This document shows, piece by piece, positions 25,401 to 31,256 of a stretch of 31,256 nt of DNA; within the stretch, counting starts at the first letter, position 1, and each line of letters opens with the position of its first letter. Made by a program: the position numbers and the translations under genes. The stretch is from Alphaproteobacteria bacterium (GTDB taxonomy: Bacteria; Pseudomonadota; Alphaproteobacteria; Acetobacterales; Acetobacteraceae): positions 1 to 31,256 of the forward strand of contig JAAFHD010000001.1 in assembly GCA_013298245.1 (NCBI GenBank). The letters are read 5' to 3'. The notes below the pieces were generated by a model. That model was not told where the DNA came from, did not search any database, and saw only the letters and a program-made list of their open reading frames with translations.

Positions 25401-26381
25401 GAAGGTTTCGTCGCTCTCGATCGTGGTGTCGCCGGCGACGTTCACCACCAGTGTGGCGCTGGTGGCAGCGCCCGTCAGCGGCACGGTGAATCCGGTGCCG
25501 ATGGTGAAGCCAGCGACGGGCACGCCATCCAACGTCACGCTGGTGATATCGGCCGCGTCGAAGCCGGGGCCTGCGGTGATGGTGGCGGTGGCGCCGGTAT
25601 TGGCCGCGGTATCGCTGCGGGTGATGGTGAAGCTGAAGGCGGTGCTGCCGGCATTGCCCTCAGCCTGCGACAGCGTGGTCGGCGCGATGCCGATGCTGCC
25701 GCTGGGCACGGCGCCACCGGCGGTGATCAGGATGTTGTCGAAGCCCACCTCATCGCGGCTGCCCGAGCCCGGCGTGACGGTGTTGTCGCCGATGGACCAG
25801 CGGATGAAGATGTAGTCGTTCGGGTTGATGGTCGTGGTGAAGGACTGTTCGACCAGCGCCTGCACGGCGAAGGGCGCGGCGGTGACCAGGGTGGTCGGCG
25901 TGGTCCAGCTGAGCGCGGTGACCGGGGCGGAGAAAGTGGCGGGCTGCGTCGCCGCACTCTGCACCGCCCAGGAGAGGTTGATATCGGTGGCGCGGCCGGC
26001 ATTGTTGCGGACGATGCCGTCGTAATCCAGGCTGAAGCCGGTGATCGCGGTGGCGCCGGTATATTGCACGCGCAGCGTGATGGTGCCTGGCGTGGTGCCG
26101 AATTCGGCGCCGGTCGGCTGCACCACGAAGGCGGTGTCGATGCCGGGCAGGCCGGTGTTCGCGGCCAAGATGCCGGCCGAGGTCGGGTCGCCGGAGAGCA
26201 CGCCGCGGGCATAGTCGCCGGTGGTGGTGATGGTGCCGCCGTAATCCAGCAGACCGGCATTGTCGCTGAAGCCCTGGATGCGCCAGAAATTGGAGCTGAG
26301 CTGCCCCACGGTCGGCACCGGTTGGAAGCCGGCGGCGGTGAAGCTGGTGAAGTCGATGGGGAAGCTGGTGCTGAACGACAT
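22404..26381 (-). CDS. ExeM/NucH-type extracellular nuclease with Calx-beta and RTX repeats
   Basis: This 1325-residue protein has no Sec signal peptide. Layout: beta-rich N-terminal domain (about 1-222); a Calx-beta-like domain (230-353, ending ATVQNDD); an OB-fold-like NucH domain (about 358-470, INTIQGSG and QGFFVQQ); and an endonuclease/exonuclease/phosphatase catalytic domain (about 638-985). Catalytic motifs are ATANLLNYF (643-651), LNEMENN (699-705), AAVHNKS (821-827), MGDFNSY (876-882) and YSDHDPL (971-977). RTX calcium-binding nonapeptides (GGxGxD type) lie at about 1070-1137 and 1205-1253, followed by a C-terminal region ending DFIF. The RTX block and lack of a signal peptide indicate type I secretion; no transporter gene is here. 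Extracellular DNA degradation for nutrients or biofilm turnover is the family role. A strong hairpin abuts the start codon. Confidence 0.92.
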   Translation of the reverse strand: MSFSTSFPIDFTSFTAAGFQPVPTVGQLSSNFWRIQGFSDNAGLLDYGGTITTTGDYARGVLSGDPTSAGILAANTGLPGIDTAFVVQPTGAEFGTTPGTITLRVQYTGATAITGFSLDYDGIVRNNAGRATDINLSWAVQSAATQPATFSAPVTALSWTTPTTLVTAAPFAVQALVEQSFTTTINPNDYIFIRWSIGDNTVTPGSGSRDEVGFDNILITAGGAVPSGSIGIAPTTLSQAEGNAGSTAFSFTITRSDTAANTGATATITAGPGFDAADITSVTLDGVPVAGFTIGTGFTVPLTGAATSATLVVNVAGDTTIESDETFAVTLSAPTGGYALGATVANATVQNDDTPAPMLTAINTIQGSGTASPLLGQTVTIEAVVTGDFQNGDADANRNLQGFFVQQITGDGNPATSEGIFIFQSDGTSAPITNVAVGDIVRVTGLVGENFTQTQLTVANSATGISVVTAGAYTPTQVTTNFAVDVSLPATGTITAGGRVLPDLEFAEGMLLRLPQTMTITEMFNLDRFGEFRAAQGPQAVQFTQNNLPDTAGFAAFQQALGARSIMIDDGLSVQNPNPIRVFDTPITTANAPSMGDTFSGLVGNLQFAFNEWRMLPQNAPSITDAQPRQTVPGRDGGDLKVATANLLNYFTTLDTDVPATGPGNAFEPRGANTAAELTRQKEKLYTALGQLDADLIVLNEMENNGFGAGSAINTLVTEFNTAIGAPGRWAFVNPGTPFLGGDAISVGMLYRADKLAIATGSTVQVLDDSDIPGLITANLLPSNFLSQSSVGRVFDGVDTSRAVLVTSFSQIGSGETFTLAAVHNKSKSGTGTGLDADALNGAGNWNNQRLLATQALDAFLKTNPTGITDPDIMLMGDFNSYAREVSVRHLTDTAGFRNLIAEKIGPNAASFVFDGQKGYLDYALSSANMAGRVVGVHEWAVNSAEADALDYNLDFGRPAGVFDGTQPWRYSDHDPLVVNLRLDPAVLVTRGGVVVKSVNTIAEATAGMQAGDVLTIRKPAALGDGGNAGIFTNGLTLDAPAGSAGFFVFADGVAALSFTGTGDVVAVGNGGDNTLVGNGGNNALAGKDGADSIDGGAGNDQIWGEDGADSLVGGMGDDTLRGGTGNDTMVGGSGNDMFVVDDAGDVVQEMAGGGGDTAFVLTSGWTSAGEIEMIRVLSGNTVNGSAGAEQIVAAAAGTSITAMGGDDTLWGQAANDTLDGGMGHDVLRGAGGNDLLIGGAGNDQLVGGAGADTFVVGAGLDEVFDFTRADGDLLDARLAGLTSAAQLAAPGVLQLLAGGVLVTTAGGQFGVYGATTLTAADFIF
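22623..23174 (-). repeat. RTX nonapeptide repeat blocks in the nuclease gene
   Basis: Two runs of nine-residue repeats (pattern G-G-x-G-x-D-x-h-x) encoded at 22971-23174 and 22623-22769, separated by a non-repeat linker. The DNA shows the matching 27-base periodicity. Such repeats bind calcium outside the cell and drive folding after type I secretion. Confidence 0.85.
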
Positions 26382-26408
26382 GGGGCGGCCCTTTTCGAAG
26401 GCCGCCCC
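26382..26408 (-). promoter_or_regulatory. Perfect 9-bp hairpin directly abutting the nuclease start codon
   Basis: GGGGCGGCC (26382-26390) and GGCCGCCCC (26400-26408) form a perfect inverted repeat with a nine-base loop. On the minus-strand mRNA the stem ends exactly one base before the AUG at 26381. The likely Shine-Dalgarno sequence (AAAGGG) lies in the loop and the 3' arm. The structure could block ribosome binding until melted or bound. There is no U-run, so an intrinsic terminator is less likely. Confidence 0.55.
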
Positions 26409-26450
26409 TTTACCAATCGTTCATGTAAGCCCGATGAGAGGGCGATGGCA

Positions 26451-26479
26451 GCGGGGTTGCCATTGCGTGACAACCCCGC
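26451..26479 (-). terminator. Hairpin downstream of icd, possible terminator
   Basis: GCGGGGTTG (26451-26459) and CAACCCCGC (26471-26479) form a perfect 9-bp stem with an eleven-base loop, starting 11 bases after the icd stop codon in the minus direction. No U-tract follows, so it is either an atypical terminator or an mRNA-stabilising 3' hairpin between icd and the nuclease gene. Confidence 0.45.
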
Positions 26480-26489
26480 GCCGAGCGGG

Positions 26490-27707
26490 TCAGCCCATCT
26501 TTTTCTTCAGGTTCTCGTCCAGCTTGGCCAGGAACGCTTGCGTGTTCAGCCAGGGTTGGTCCTTGCTGATCAGGCTGGCCAGGTCCTTGGTCATGTGGCC
26601 GGATTCCACCGTCTCGATGCACACGGCTTCCAGCGCGTTCGCGAAATCCACCACATCGGGCGTGGCGTCGAACTTGCCGCGATAGGCGAGGCCGCGCGTC
26701 CAGGCGAAGATCGACGCGATCGGGTTGGTGGAGGTTTCGCGGCCCTTCTGGTGTTCGCGATAGTGGCGCGTCACGGTGCCGTGCGCGGCCTCCGATTCCA
26801 CCGTCGCGCCATCGGGCGAGAGCAGCACCGACGTCATCAGACCCAACGAGCCAAAGCCCTGCGCCACGATGTCCGACTGCACGTCGCCATCATAGTTCTT
26901 GCAGGCCCAGACATAGCCGCCTTCCCACTTCAACGCGCAGGCCACCATGTCGTCGATCAGGCGGTCTTCATAGGTGATGCCGGCGGCGGCGAAGCGGTCG
27001 GCGAATTCGCTGTCGAAGACGCGCTTGAAGATGTCCTTGAACTCGCCGTCATAGGCCTTGAGGATCGTGTTCTTGTGGCTGAAATACACCGAATAGCCGC
27101 GCGACAACCCGTAGTTCAGGCAGGCGCGGGCGAAGCCCTCGATCGACTTGCGGGTGTTGTGCATGCCCATCATCACGCCGCCGCCGGCGGGGAAGTTCGT
27201 CACTTCCATCTCGATCGGCGCGCCGCCATCGGCGGGCGTCCAGGTCAGCGTGGCCTTGCCGGCGCCGGGGATCTTGGTTTCCGCCGCGCGGTAGATATCG
27301 CCATAGGCATGGCGGCCGACCACGATTGGCTTGTTCCAATGCGGCACCAGGCGGGGCACATTCTTGCAGATGATCGGCTCGCGGAAGATCGTGCCGTCCA
27401 GGATGTTGCGGATGGTGCCGTTCGGGCTGCGCCACATCTTCTTCAGGCCGAATTCGGCCACGCGCGCTTCATCGGGCGTGATGGTCGCGCATTTCACAGC
27501 GACGCCATATTGTTTGGTGGCGTGCGCGGCATCGACCGTCACCTGGTCATCCGTCTGGTCGCGGTATTCGACGCCAAGGTCGTAATACTTCAGGTCTATA
27601 TCGAGGTAGGGCAGGATCAGGCGGTCCTTGATGAACCCCCAGATGATGCGCGTCATTTCATCGCCGTCCATTTCGACGACGGGGGTTTTCACCTTGATCT
27701 TGGCCAT
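26490..27707 (-). CDS. icd: NADP-dependent isocitrate dehydrogenase
   Basis: A TCA-cycle enzyme converting isocitrate to 2-oxoglutarate and CO2 with NADPH formation. The 405-residue product belongs to the eukaryote-like homodimeric group. It starts [20 protein letters not shown] and contains [18 protein letters not shown] (substrate-binding loop), the metal/isocitrate signature [20 protein letters not shown], and the NADP-binding [20 protein letters not shown] 27707 is preferred over upstream in-frame starts because it begins the conserved N-terminus and has an AGGAAGG ribosome-binding site a few bases upstream. It appears monocistronic, with its own 270-base upstream region and a hairpin behind the stop. 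Confidence 0.97.
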   Translation of the reverse strand: MAKIKVKTPVVEMDGDEMTRIIWGFIKDRLILPYLDIDLKYYDLGVEYRDQTDDQVTVDAAHATKQYGVAVKCATITPDEARVAEFGLKKMWRSPNGTIRNILDGTIFREPIICKNVPRLVPHWNKPIVVGRHAYGDIYRAAETKIPGAGKATLTWTPADGGAPIEMEVTNFPAGGGVMMGMHNTRKSIEGFARACLNYGLSRGYSVYFSHKNTILKAYDGEFKDIFKRVFDSEFADRFAAAGITYEDRLIDDMVACALKWEGGYVWACKNYDGDVQSDIVAQGFGSLGLMTSVLLSPDGATVESEAAHGTVTRHYREHQKGRETSTNPIASIFAWTRGLAYRGKFDATPDVVDFANALEAVCIETVESGHMTKDLASLISKDQPWLNTQAFLAKLDENLKKKMG

Positions 27708-27851
27708 GGCCTTCCTCGTGCGCGAAGCCCCGCCCGACGCGGGGCTGATTGAAGCGGCCGGACATTTGCACCGCAGCAAGGGTAGGGCAAGACCACACAA
27801 GGCATATAATACTCGCCATAGTTGTGTAACTGCACGCAATGCTTGCAATTG

Positions 27852-27869
27852 TGAACCGGCCATGGTTCA
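27852..27869. promoter_or_regulatory. Palindrome, candidate operator (TGAACC-N6-GGTTCA)
   Basis: A perfect 6-bp inverted repeat with a six-base spacer between icd and the HPt gene, just upstream of the AT-rich patch as seen from icd. The symmetry is that of a dimeric regulator site. No regulator gene is in the window. Confidence 0.35.
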
Positions 27870-27922
27870 AACATCGCGTGGGTGAGGGGAGATGCCCGCG
27901 TATTGCAACCTGGGGTTCATGC

Positions 27923-27942
27923 CAGTTCCGCTAACGGAACTG
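27923..27942. promoter_or_regulatory. Palindrome upstream of the HPt gene (CAGTTCCG-CTAA-CGGAACTG)
   Basis: A perfect 8-bp inverted repeat with a four-base centre, 35 bases before the HPt start. It could be a DNA operator or, in the transcript, a compact leader hairpin. It shares the GTTC/GAAC core with the palindrome at 27852. Confidence 0.4.
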
Positions 27943-27977
27943 TGTTTGGCCTCGCAAGACGCATTGAGGCAATCGTT

Positions 27978-28274
27978 ATGTCGATGACGACCTTTGCTAT
28001 TCCGCCCGCGGTGGCCCGGCTGTGTGAGGCCGAGTTGCTGTCACGCCTGCCGCAACTGAAGGCTGCGATCGGCAGCGCCGAGTTTTCGGCGGCGCGCGAA
28101 CACGCGCATGCACTGAAGGGCATGGCGGCGAATTTCGGGCTGCGTGACCTGGCGCAGGCGCTGGCCGGTTTGGAAGATGCGGCGCGCGATCACAGCTGGC
28201 CCCTGGATGGGCGGCTGGCGGCGGTGGAGCGGGCGGTGGGGCCAGCGCTGGCAGCATTGTCTACCAGGCACTGA
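27978..28274 (+). CDS. Orphan HPt (histidine phosphotransfer) domain protein
   Basis: The 98-residue product is an all-helical single-domain protein. It has the HPt signature AREHAHALKGMAANFGL, where the His of HALKG (His44) is the expected phosphorylation site, with the usual Lys and Gly after it. HPt proteins relay phosphate between hybrid kinases and response regulators. No kinase or regulator gene is present in the window, so its partners are elsewhere. The start is ATG 27978 (ATG 27984 is also possible); an in-frame upstream extension to 27882 has no conserved character and crosses the palindrome. Confidence 0.8.
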   Translation: MSMTTFAIPPAVARLCEAELLSRLPQLKAAIGSAEFSAAREHAHALKGMAANFGLRDLAQALAGLEDAARDHSWPLDGRLAAVERAVGPALAALSTRH

Positions 28275-28338
28275 GCCTGCCGCACGACCAGCGATCGCGC
28301 AGCTGTCAATAACGTTCTTGTAATGTGTGATCCATGTG

Positions 28339-28358
28339 ATAGAGGCTTGCCTCCGCGC
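28339..28358 (+). promoter_or_regulatory. Second copy of the ATAGAGGCTTGCC element
   Basis: The 13 bases at 28339-28351 match those at 6281-6293, both upstream of plus-strand genes. Here TTGTAA (28318-28323) lies 16 bases before TAGAGG, so a sigma-70-like promoter is conceivable. It is 38-57 bases upstream of the chosen start of the RTX/DUF4214 gene. Confidence 0.3.
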
Positions 28359-28395
28359 GGCGCAGCGTGCCGCGCCGATGATGGGGGCGCCGGTC

Positions 28396-29883
28396 ATGGC
28401 CATTTTCGAAGCCACCGCGGGGATGGGCCGCGGCTTCAACATTCGCAGCGATTTCCAGGCCGGCGATCTCGTGGGTCTGACCAGCACCACGAATATCATG
28501 CCCTTCTACTTTGCCGGCACGCAGCAGAACCGCCGGCCGGAGGTGTTCATCTACGAATTCCTCGGCTCCGGCTTCTCGCTTGGCGGCAATGGCCGGCTGG
28601 CCAGCGGCACGGTCGAGATCATCGGCGTCTCGCGCGATGTGAACACACTGTTCTGGGGCCTGGTCGAGCTCTCGGTCAGCGTGCAGCAGCTCTACGCTTG
28701 GGCCGATGCGCGCGACACCAGCGCCATGCTGGGCACCCTGTTCAATGGCGCCGATCAGGTTTTCGGCTCGACGCTGGGGGATACACTGGCGGGCTTTGCC
28801 GGCAATGACGTGATCCGCGGCGATGCGGGCAATGACCAGCTCTTCGGCGATGGCGGCAATGATTCGCTGTTCGGCGGCACGGGCAATGACGTCATCCTCG
28901 GCGGCCACGGCAATGACTTCATTGCGCCGGAACGCGGCCTGAACAGCGTGAATGGCGATGCCGGCGTGGACACGCTGCAGATCGACGCGATGCGGCGCAA
29001 CACCACGGTCAGCATCTTCACCGATGGCCGCACGATGGATGGCAATGAGAGCATCCCCAGCGTCCGCGGCAATGCGAACGCTTTTGAGCAGAACGTCAAT
29101 TTCGGCGGGATGGAAATTATCACCTTCCGCGATGGCAGGCTGGTCTTCGCGTCGAATGACCCGGCAATGCAGGTGGCGCGGATGTACCAAACCGCCACCG
29201 GTTCTGCGCCTGATACCTACGGCCTCAACTGGTGGATCGACCACATCAGCGCGGGCGTGTCTCTGCGCAGCATGGCGTCGAGCTTCACCAGCGGTGAATT
29301 CACTGCGAAATTCGGCGCGCTGAACAATGCGCAATTCGTCTCACAGCTTTACCAGAATTCGGCTGGCCGCGCGCCCACGTCGGGTGAGCTGTCGTTCTGG
29401 AACGGCCAGCTTGGCGTCGGCATGACACGCGGCGATGTGATGCTCGCCTTCTCGGAATATGTGGAGACCAAGGACCGGGTCAGCACGATCTACAGCAACG
29501 GGCTTTGGGACCAGGATGGCATGACGGCGTCCATCGCGCGGCTGTACCAGGCCACGCTGGACCGGCGCCCGGATTCAAACGGCCTGGGCAACTGGCGGGC
29601 GGAAATGGCGGCCGGCAAGTCCCTGCTGGACATCGTGCCGGGCTTTCTGAACAGCCGCGAATTCACTTCCATCTACGGCACCACGACCAACACGCAATTC
29701 GTCACGCTGCTCTACAACAACGTGCTGGACCGCGCGCCGGACACGGCCGGGCTGAACGACTGGGTCGGGCAGCTGAACAGCGGTGCGCTGTCGCGCGCGC
29801 AGGTGGTGCTAGGCTTCTCGGAAAGCCTGGAATTCCGGCTCGGCACCATGTCCTGGATCGAGGGCGGCGTGGTCTTCGCCTGA
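28396..29883 (+). CDS. RTX-repeat protein with DUF4214 repeats, likely type I secreted
   Basis: The 495-residue product begins MAIFEATAGMGRGFNI with no signal peptide. Layout: an N-terminal beta-rich region (about 1-118); five or six RTX nonapeptides (about 119-175; GNDVIRGDAGNDQLFGDGGN is typical); a linker; then four repeats of roughly 47 residues (about 260-307, 314-357, 380-426, 435-482) with the DUF4214 pattern YxxxLxRxPDxxGLxxW then a hydrophobic run and FxxSxEF. DUF4214 occurs in large secreted or surface proteins of proteobacteria; its function is not established. The start is uncertain: ATG 28378/28381 and GTG 28327 are in frame. ATG 28396 is preferred, with GGGGGCG six bases upstream. 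The RTX block points to calcium-dependent export, but no transporter is here. Confidence 0.82.
   Translation: MAIFEATAGMGRGFNIRSDFQAGDLVGLTSTTNIMPFYFAGTQQNRRPEVFIYEFLGSGFSLGGNGRLASGTVEIIGVSRDVNTLFWGLVELSVSVQQLYAWADARDTSAMLGTLFNGADQVFGSTLGDTLAGFAGNDVIRGDAGNDQLFGDGGNDSLFGGTGNDVILGGHGNDFIAPERGLNSVNGDAGVDTLQIDAMRRNTTVSIFTDGRTMDGNESIPSVRGNANAFEQNVNFGGMEIITFRDGRLVFASNDPAMQVARMYQTATGSAPDTYGLNWWIDHISAGVSLRSMASSFTSGEFTAKFGALNNAQFVSQLYQNSAGRAPTSGELSFWNGQLGVGMTRGDVMLAFSEYVETKDRVSTIYSNGLWDQDGMTASIARLYQATLDRRPDSNGLGNWRAEMAAGKSLLDIVPGFLNSREFTSIYGTTTNTQFVTLLYNNVLDRAPDTAGLNDWVGQLNSGALSRAQVVLGFSESLEFRLGTMSWIEGGVVFA
29173..29841 (+). repeat. Four DUF4214-type repeats
   Basis: Four divergent protein-level repeats in two tandem pairs. 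Each has an aromatic helix start (ARMYQ, SQLYQ, ARLYQ, TLLYN), an R-x-PD/PT turn followed by GL/GEL and a tryptophan, and an end with F-x-S-x-EF or a variant. The identity is at protein level; no long exact DNA repeats are seen. Confidence 0.75.
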
Positions 29884-29890
29884 TCAGGCG
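29877..29890. other. 14-bp perfect palindrome containing both convergent stop codons
   Basis: CGCCTGATCAGGCG is fully self-complementary and contains the TGA of the RTX/DUF4214 gene and, on the other strand, the TGA of the ATP-grasp gene. It could act as a tiny bidirectional end structure, though the stem is short and no T-run follows. Confidence 0.35.
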
Positions 29891-30966
29891 ATCCAGCCGA
29901 CATCCAATGTCGCCACCTCGCCGAAGGTGGCGCGCCGGCGTGCCGATTCGCGGATGATGGGCCATGAGGTGCGTGTCATGGTGAGAAAGGGCATCGGGTC
30001 GGCGCGAGACCAACTCACATCGCGCGTGGTGAACAGCGTGCGCAGCGCGGCGCGACCGCCGCGCCCCCAGGCCGCGGTCAGCACGGAATAGGCCTGTTGC
30101 AGGCGGCGTTCGGGGCGGTGGCGCAGCGGGTGCGCGGCGTCCAGCACGGCGGGCGCGATGTCTTCGGTGCGCCAGAAATGCAGGCCGGAGGTGGTGCGCG
30201 GGTTGCACTCGATGCCCCAGGGGCGGCCCTGCGCGTCCAGGATGAAGTCGAAGCTGATGAAGCCGGTCCAGCCGGTGGCGGCGATGAAGCGGGCGATCCA
30301 GTCTTCGGTGGTGGCGTGGTCGATGCGCTCGAAGGCGATGGCGACGGCGCCGGAAAACAGCACGCCGCGATAGACGACGGTGGATGAGACGCGGCCGTTA
30401 TGGGCCAGCGAACAGGACGAAATCACGTCGCCGTGGATGCGGCGTTGCACGACGTTGCCGGCTTCGTCGGGCGCGGCGTCGCCGGCGGTGAAGAAGCGCA
30501 CGCCGCGGCCGGAACAGGAATGCACGGGCTTGGTGATGAAGTCCGTGCGCGCAGCCAGGGCGGTGGCTTCCGCGCTGCCGGGGGCGAAGCTTTCGGGCAC
30601 GTCCAGGCCGAAGGACTGCGCCATGTCGATGAAGCCCTGCTTGTGGTGTGCGCGCAGCACATCGGCGGGTGGCATGGTGAAAAGGCGCGCGTTGGGCAGA
30701 TGCGCGACGTGTGGCGTTTCTTCGGAGACGGGCACCACAAGCTGCGCGTTTTCCTCGCGCACCACGGCGCCCAGTGCGGCCAGGTATTGCGCGTGGCCGG
30801 CCACTGGCGCGGGCAGCTGGCGCTGCGCGGCGCAGGCGCGTGACGCGCCGACCAGCGTGCGCGCGAAGGGTTCCGCCACCACCACGCGCCAGCCTGCCGC
30901 GTGAAAACTGCGCGCGATGTCCAGCGCCTTGGGCAGCCGGCCCAAGGTGAGGACGACGGTGTTCAT
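29884..30966 (-). CDS. ATP-grasp family ligase
   Basis: The 360-residue product has an N-terminal Rossmann-like domain (VVLTLGRLPKALDIARSF) and an ATP-grasp fold. Features visible are the ATP-binding Lys in FITKPVHSCSGRGVRFF (Lys146, glycine-rich loop 151-155), the central QRRIHGDVISSCS strand, and the metal-binding IECNPRTTSG with Glu253 and Asn255. Such enzymes join a carboxylate to an amine or thiol through an acyl-phosphate. The substrate is not readable; the C-terminal 90 residues match nothing I recognise. Its ATG overlaps the stop of the upstream P450 gene (ATGA), suggesting a shared pathway. Its stop abuts that of the convergent RTX gene. Family call is good, reaction unknown. Confidence 0.82.
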   Translation of the reverse strand: MNTVVLTLGRLPKALDIARSFHAAGWRVVVAEPFARTLVGASRACAAQRQLPAPVAGHAQYLAALGAVVREENAQLVVPVSEETPHVAHLPNARLFTMPPADVLRAHHKQGFIDMAQSFGLDVPESFAPGSAEATALAARTDFITKPVHSCSGRGVRFFTAGDAAPDEAGNVVQRRIHGDVISSCSLAHNGRVSSTVVYRGVLFSGAVAIAFERIDHATTEDWIARFIAATGWTGFISFDFILDAQGRPWGIECNPRTTSGLHFWRTEDIAPAVLDAAHPLRHRPERRLQQAYSVLTAAWGRGGRAALRTLFTTRDVSWSRADPMPFLTMTRTSWPIIRESARRRATFGEVATLDVGWIA

Positions 30967-31256
30967 CGGCGCTCTAGCGTCATCATCACCTGGCGCGCGG
31001 GGCGGGTGGTCAGGCGCGCCGCGGGGCGCACGGCGCCGGCGTCGATGATGTGCAGGTCGAAGCGGCGGAACAGGCGGGCGATGAGCAGGATGGCTTCCGT
31101 TTGCGCGAAGGCGGCACCGGCGCAGACGCGCGGGCCGATGCCGAAGGGGATATAGGCGCCGGCGGTCATCTCGGCCTCGCGCTCGGGCAAGAAACGGTCG
31201 GGGTCGAAGGCGTGCGGGGTGCGCCAGAAGGATTGGTGGCGGTGCAGAACCCAGGG
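30963..31256 (-). CDS. Cytochrome P450 (second), C-terminal fragment running off the window
   Basis: Only the last 97 residues lie in the window. They read PWVLHRHQSFWRTP, then FDPDRFLPE (PERF-type segment) and the haem loop FGIGPRVCAG with the cysteine ligand, then AQTEAILLIARLFRRFDL. The same layout occurs in the P450 at 16561-17904 (PWLLHR, PERF, FSIGPRVCTG), so the two are of related type, but they differ at many positions and are not recent duplicates. The frame is open to the window edge. The stop overlaps the ATP-grasp start by ATGA. Substrate and full length cannot be seen. Confidence 0.9.
   Translation of the reverse strand, partial: PWVLHRHQSFWRTPHAFDPDRFLPEREAEMTAGAYIPFGIGPRVCAGAAFAQTEAILLIARLFRRFDLHIIDAGAVRPAARLTTRPARQVMMTLERR

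Larger units (their letters stand above)
27708..27977. promoter_or_regulatory. Divergent icd/HPt intergenic region, AT-rich promoter patch
   Basis: This is the longest gene-free stretch (270 bases). A clearly less GC-rich patch at 27803-27850 contains a consensus TATAAT on the plus strand (27805-27810) and TATTAT on the minus strand (27806-27811). No convincing -35 box sits at 16-18 bases on either strand, so the exact promoters are uncertain. Further right lie two palindromes, listed separately. Confidence 0.4.

Noticed and set aside
27852..27942. A LexA (SOS) box between icd and the HPt gene
   Set aside because: The alphaproteobacterial LexA site needs GTTC-N7-GTTC direct repeats; the tetramers here are spaced by six or eight bases or are in inverted orientation.
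27936..27978. An EcfG-type general stress promoter (GGAAC with a CGTT -10)
   Set aside because: GGAAC is present at 27936, but no CGTT lies 16-17 bases downstream on either strand.

Overview
The window is very GC-rich, densely packed DNA from an alphaproteobacterium. A class I lysyl-tRNA synthetase, the alphaproteobacterial form of AddA/AddB, a DNA polymerase IV with an N-terminal zinc-ribbon extension, and a 405-residue NADP isocitrate dehydrogenase of the eukaryote-like type all fit this. The overall style suggests Acetobacteraceae/Rhodospirillales (Roseomonas-like), but that placement is inference from gene content and base composition. I see no tRNA, rRNA, insertion sequence, CRISPR array or phage gene. 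No stretch longer than 300 bases lacks a gene; the largest gap is 27708-27977.

Left part (1-6191). On the minus strand a class I lysyl-tRNA synthetase is followed, with a 4-base overlap, by mprF, which runs off the window start. A plus-strand YjbF-type lipoprotein gene is divergent from lysK. It runs tail-to-tail, with a 53-base overlap, into two translationally coupled minus-strand genes of unknown function. Both look to me like extremely degenerate GGDEF/EAL-type proteins.

Centre left (6192-16470, plus strand). An HldE-like heptose kinase with a decayed nucleotidyltransferase half, then addB-addA (double-strand break repair), trxA, a PQQ-type sugar dehydrogenase and a TorF/TIGR02001-type outer-membrane barrel protein.

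Centre (16561-22407). A cytochrome P450 overlaps an LpxL-type acyltransferase gene (plus strand). An HDAC-family deacetylase and a TusA-type protein form a minus-strand pair. A ROK sugar kinase, a small membrane protein and dinB form a tightly overlapping plus-strand operon.

Right part (22404-31256). A 1325-residue secreted nuclease with RTX repeats (minus), isocitrate dehydrogenase (minus), an orphan HPt phosphotransfer protein (plus), an RTX/DUF4214 protein (plus), and at the edge a second P450 overlapping an ATP-grasp enzyme (minus).

Neighbouring genes are mostly joined by ATGA, GTGA or TGATG overlaps, so several translationally coupled units can be read directly. The most unusual items are the HldE homologue lacking adenylyltransferase motifs, the degenerate signalling-like pair, the two separate P450 operons, and a perfect 9-bp hairpin abutting the start codon of the secreted nuclease.
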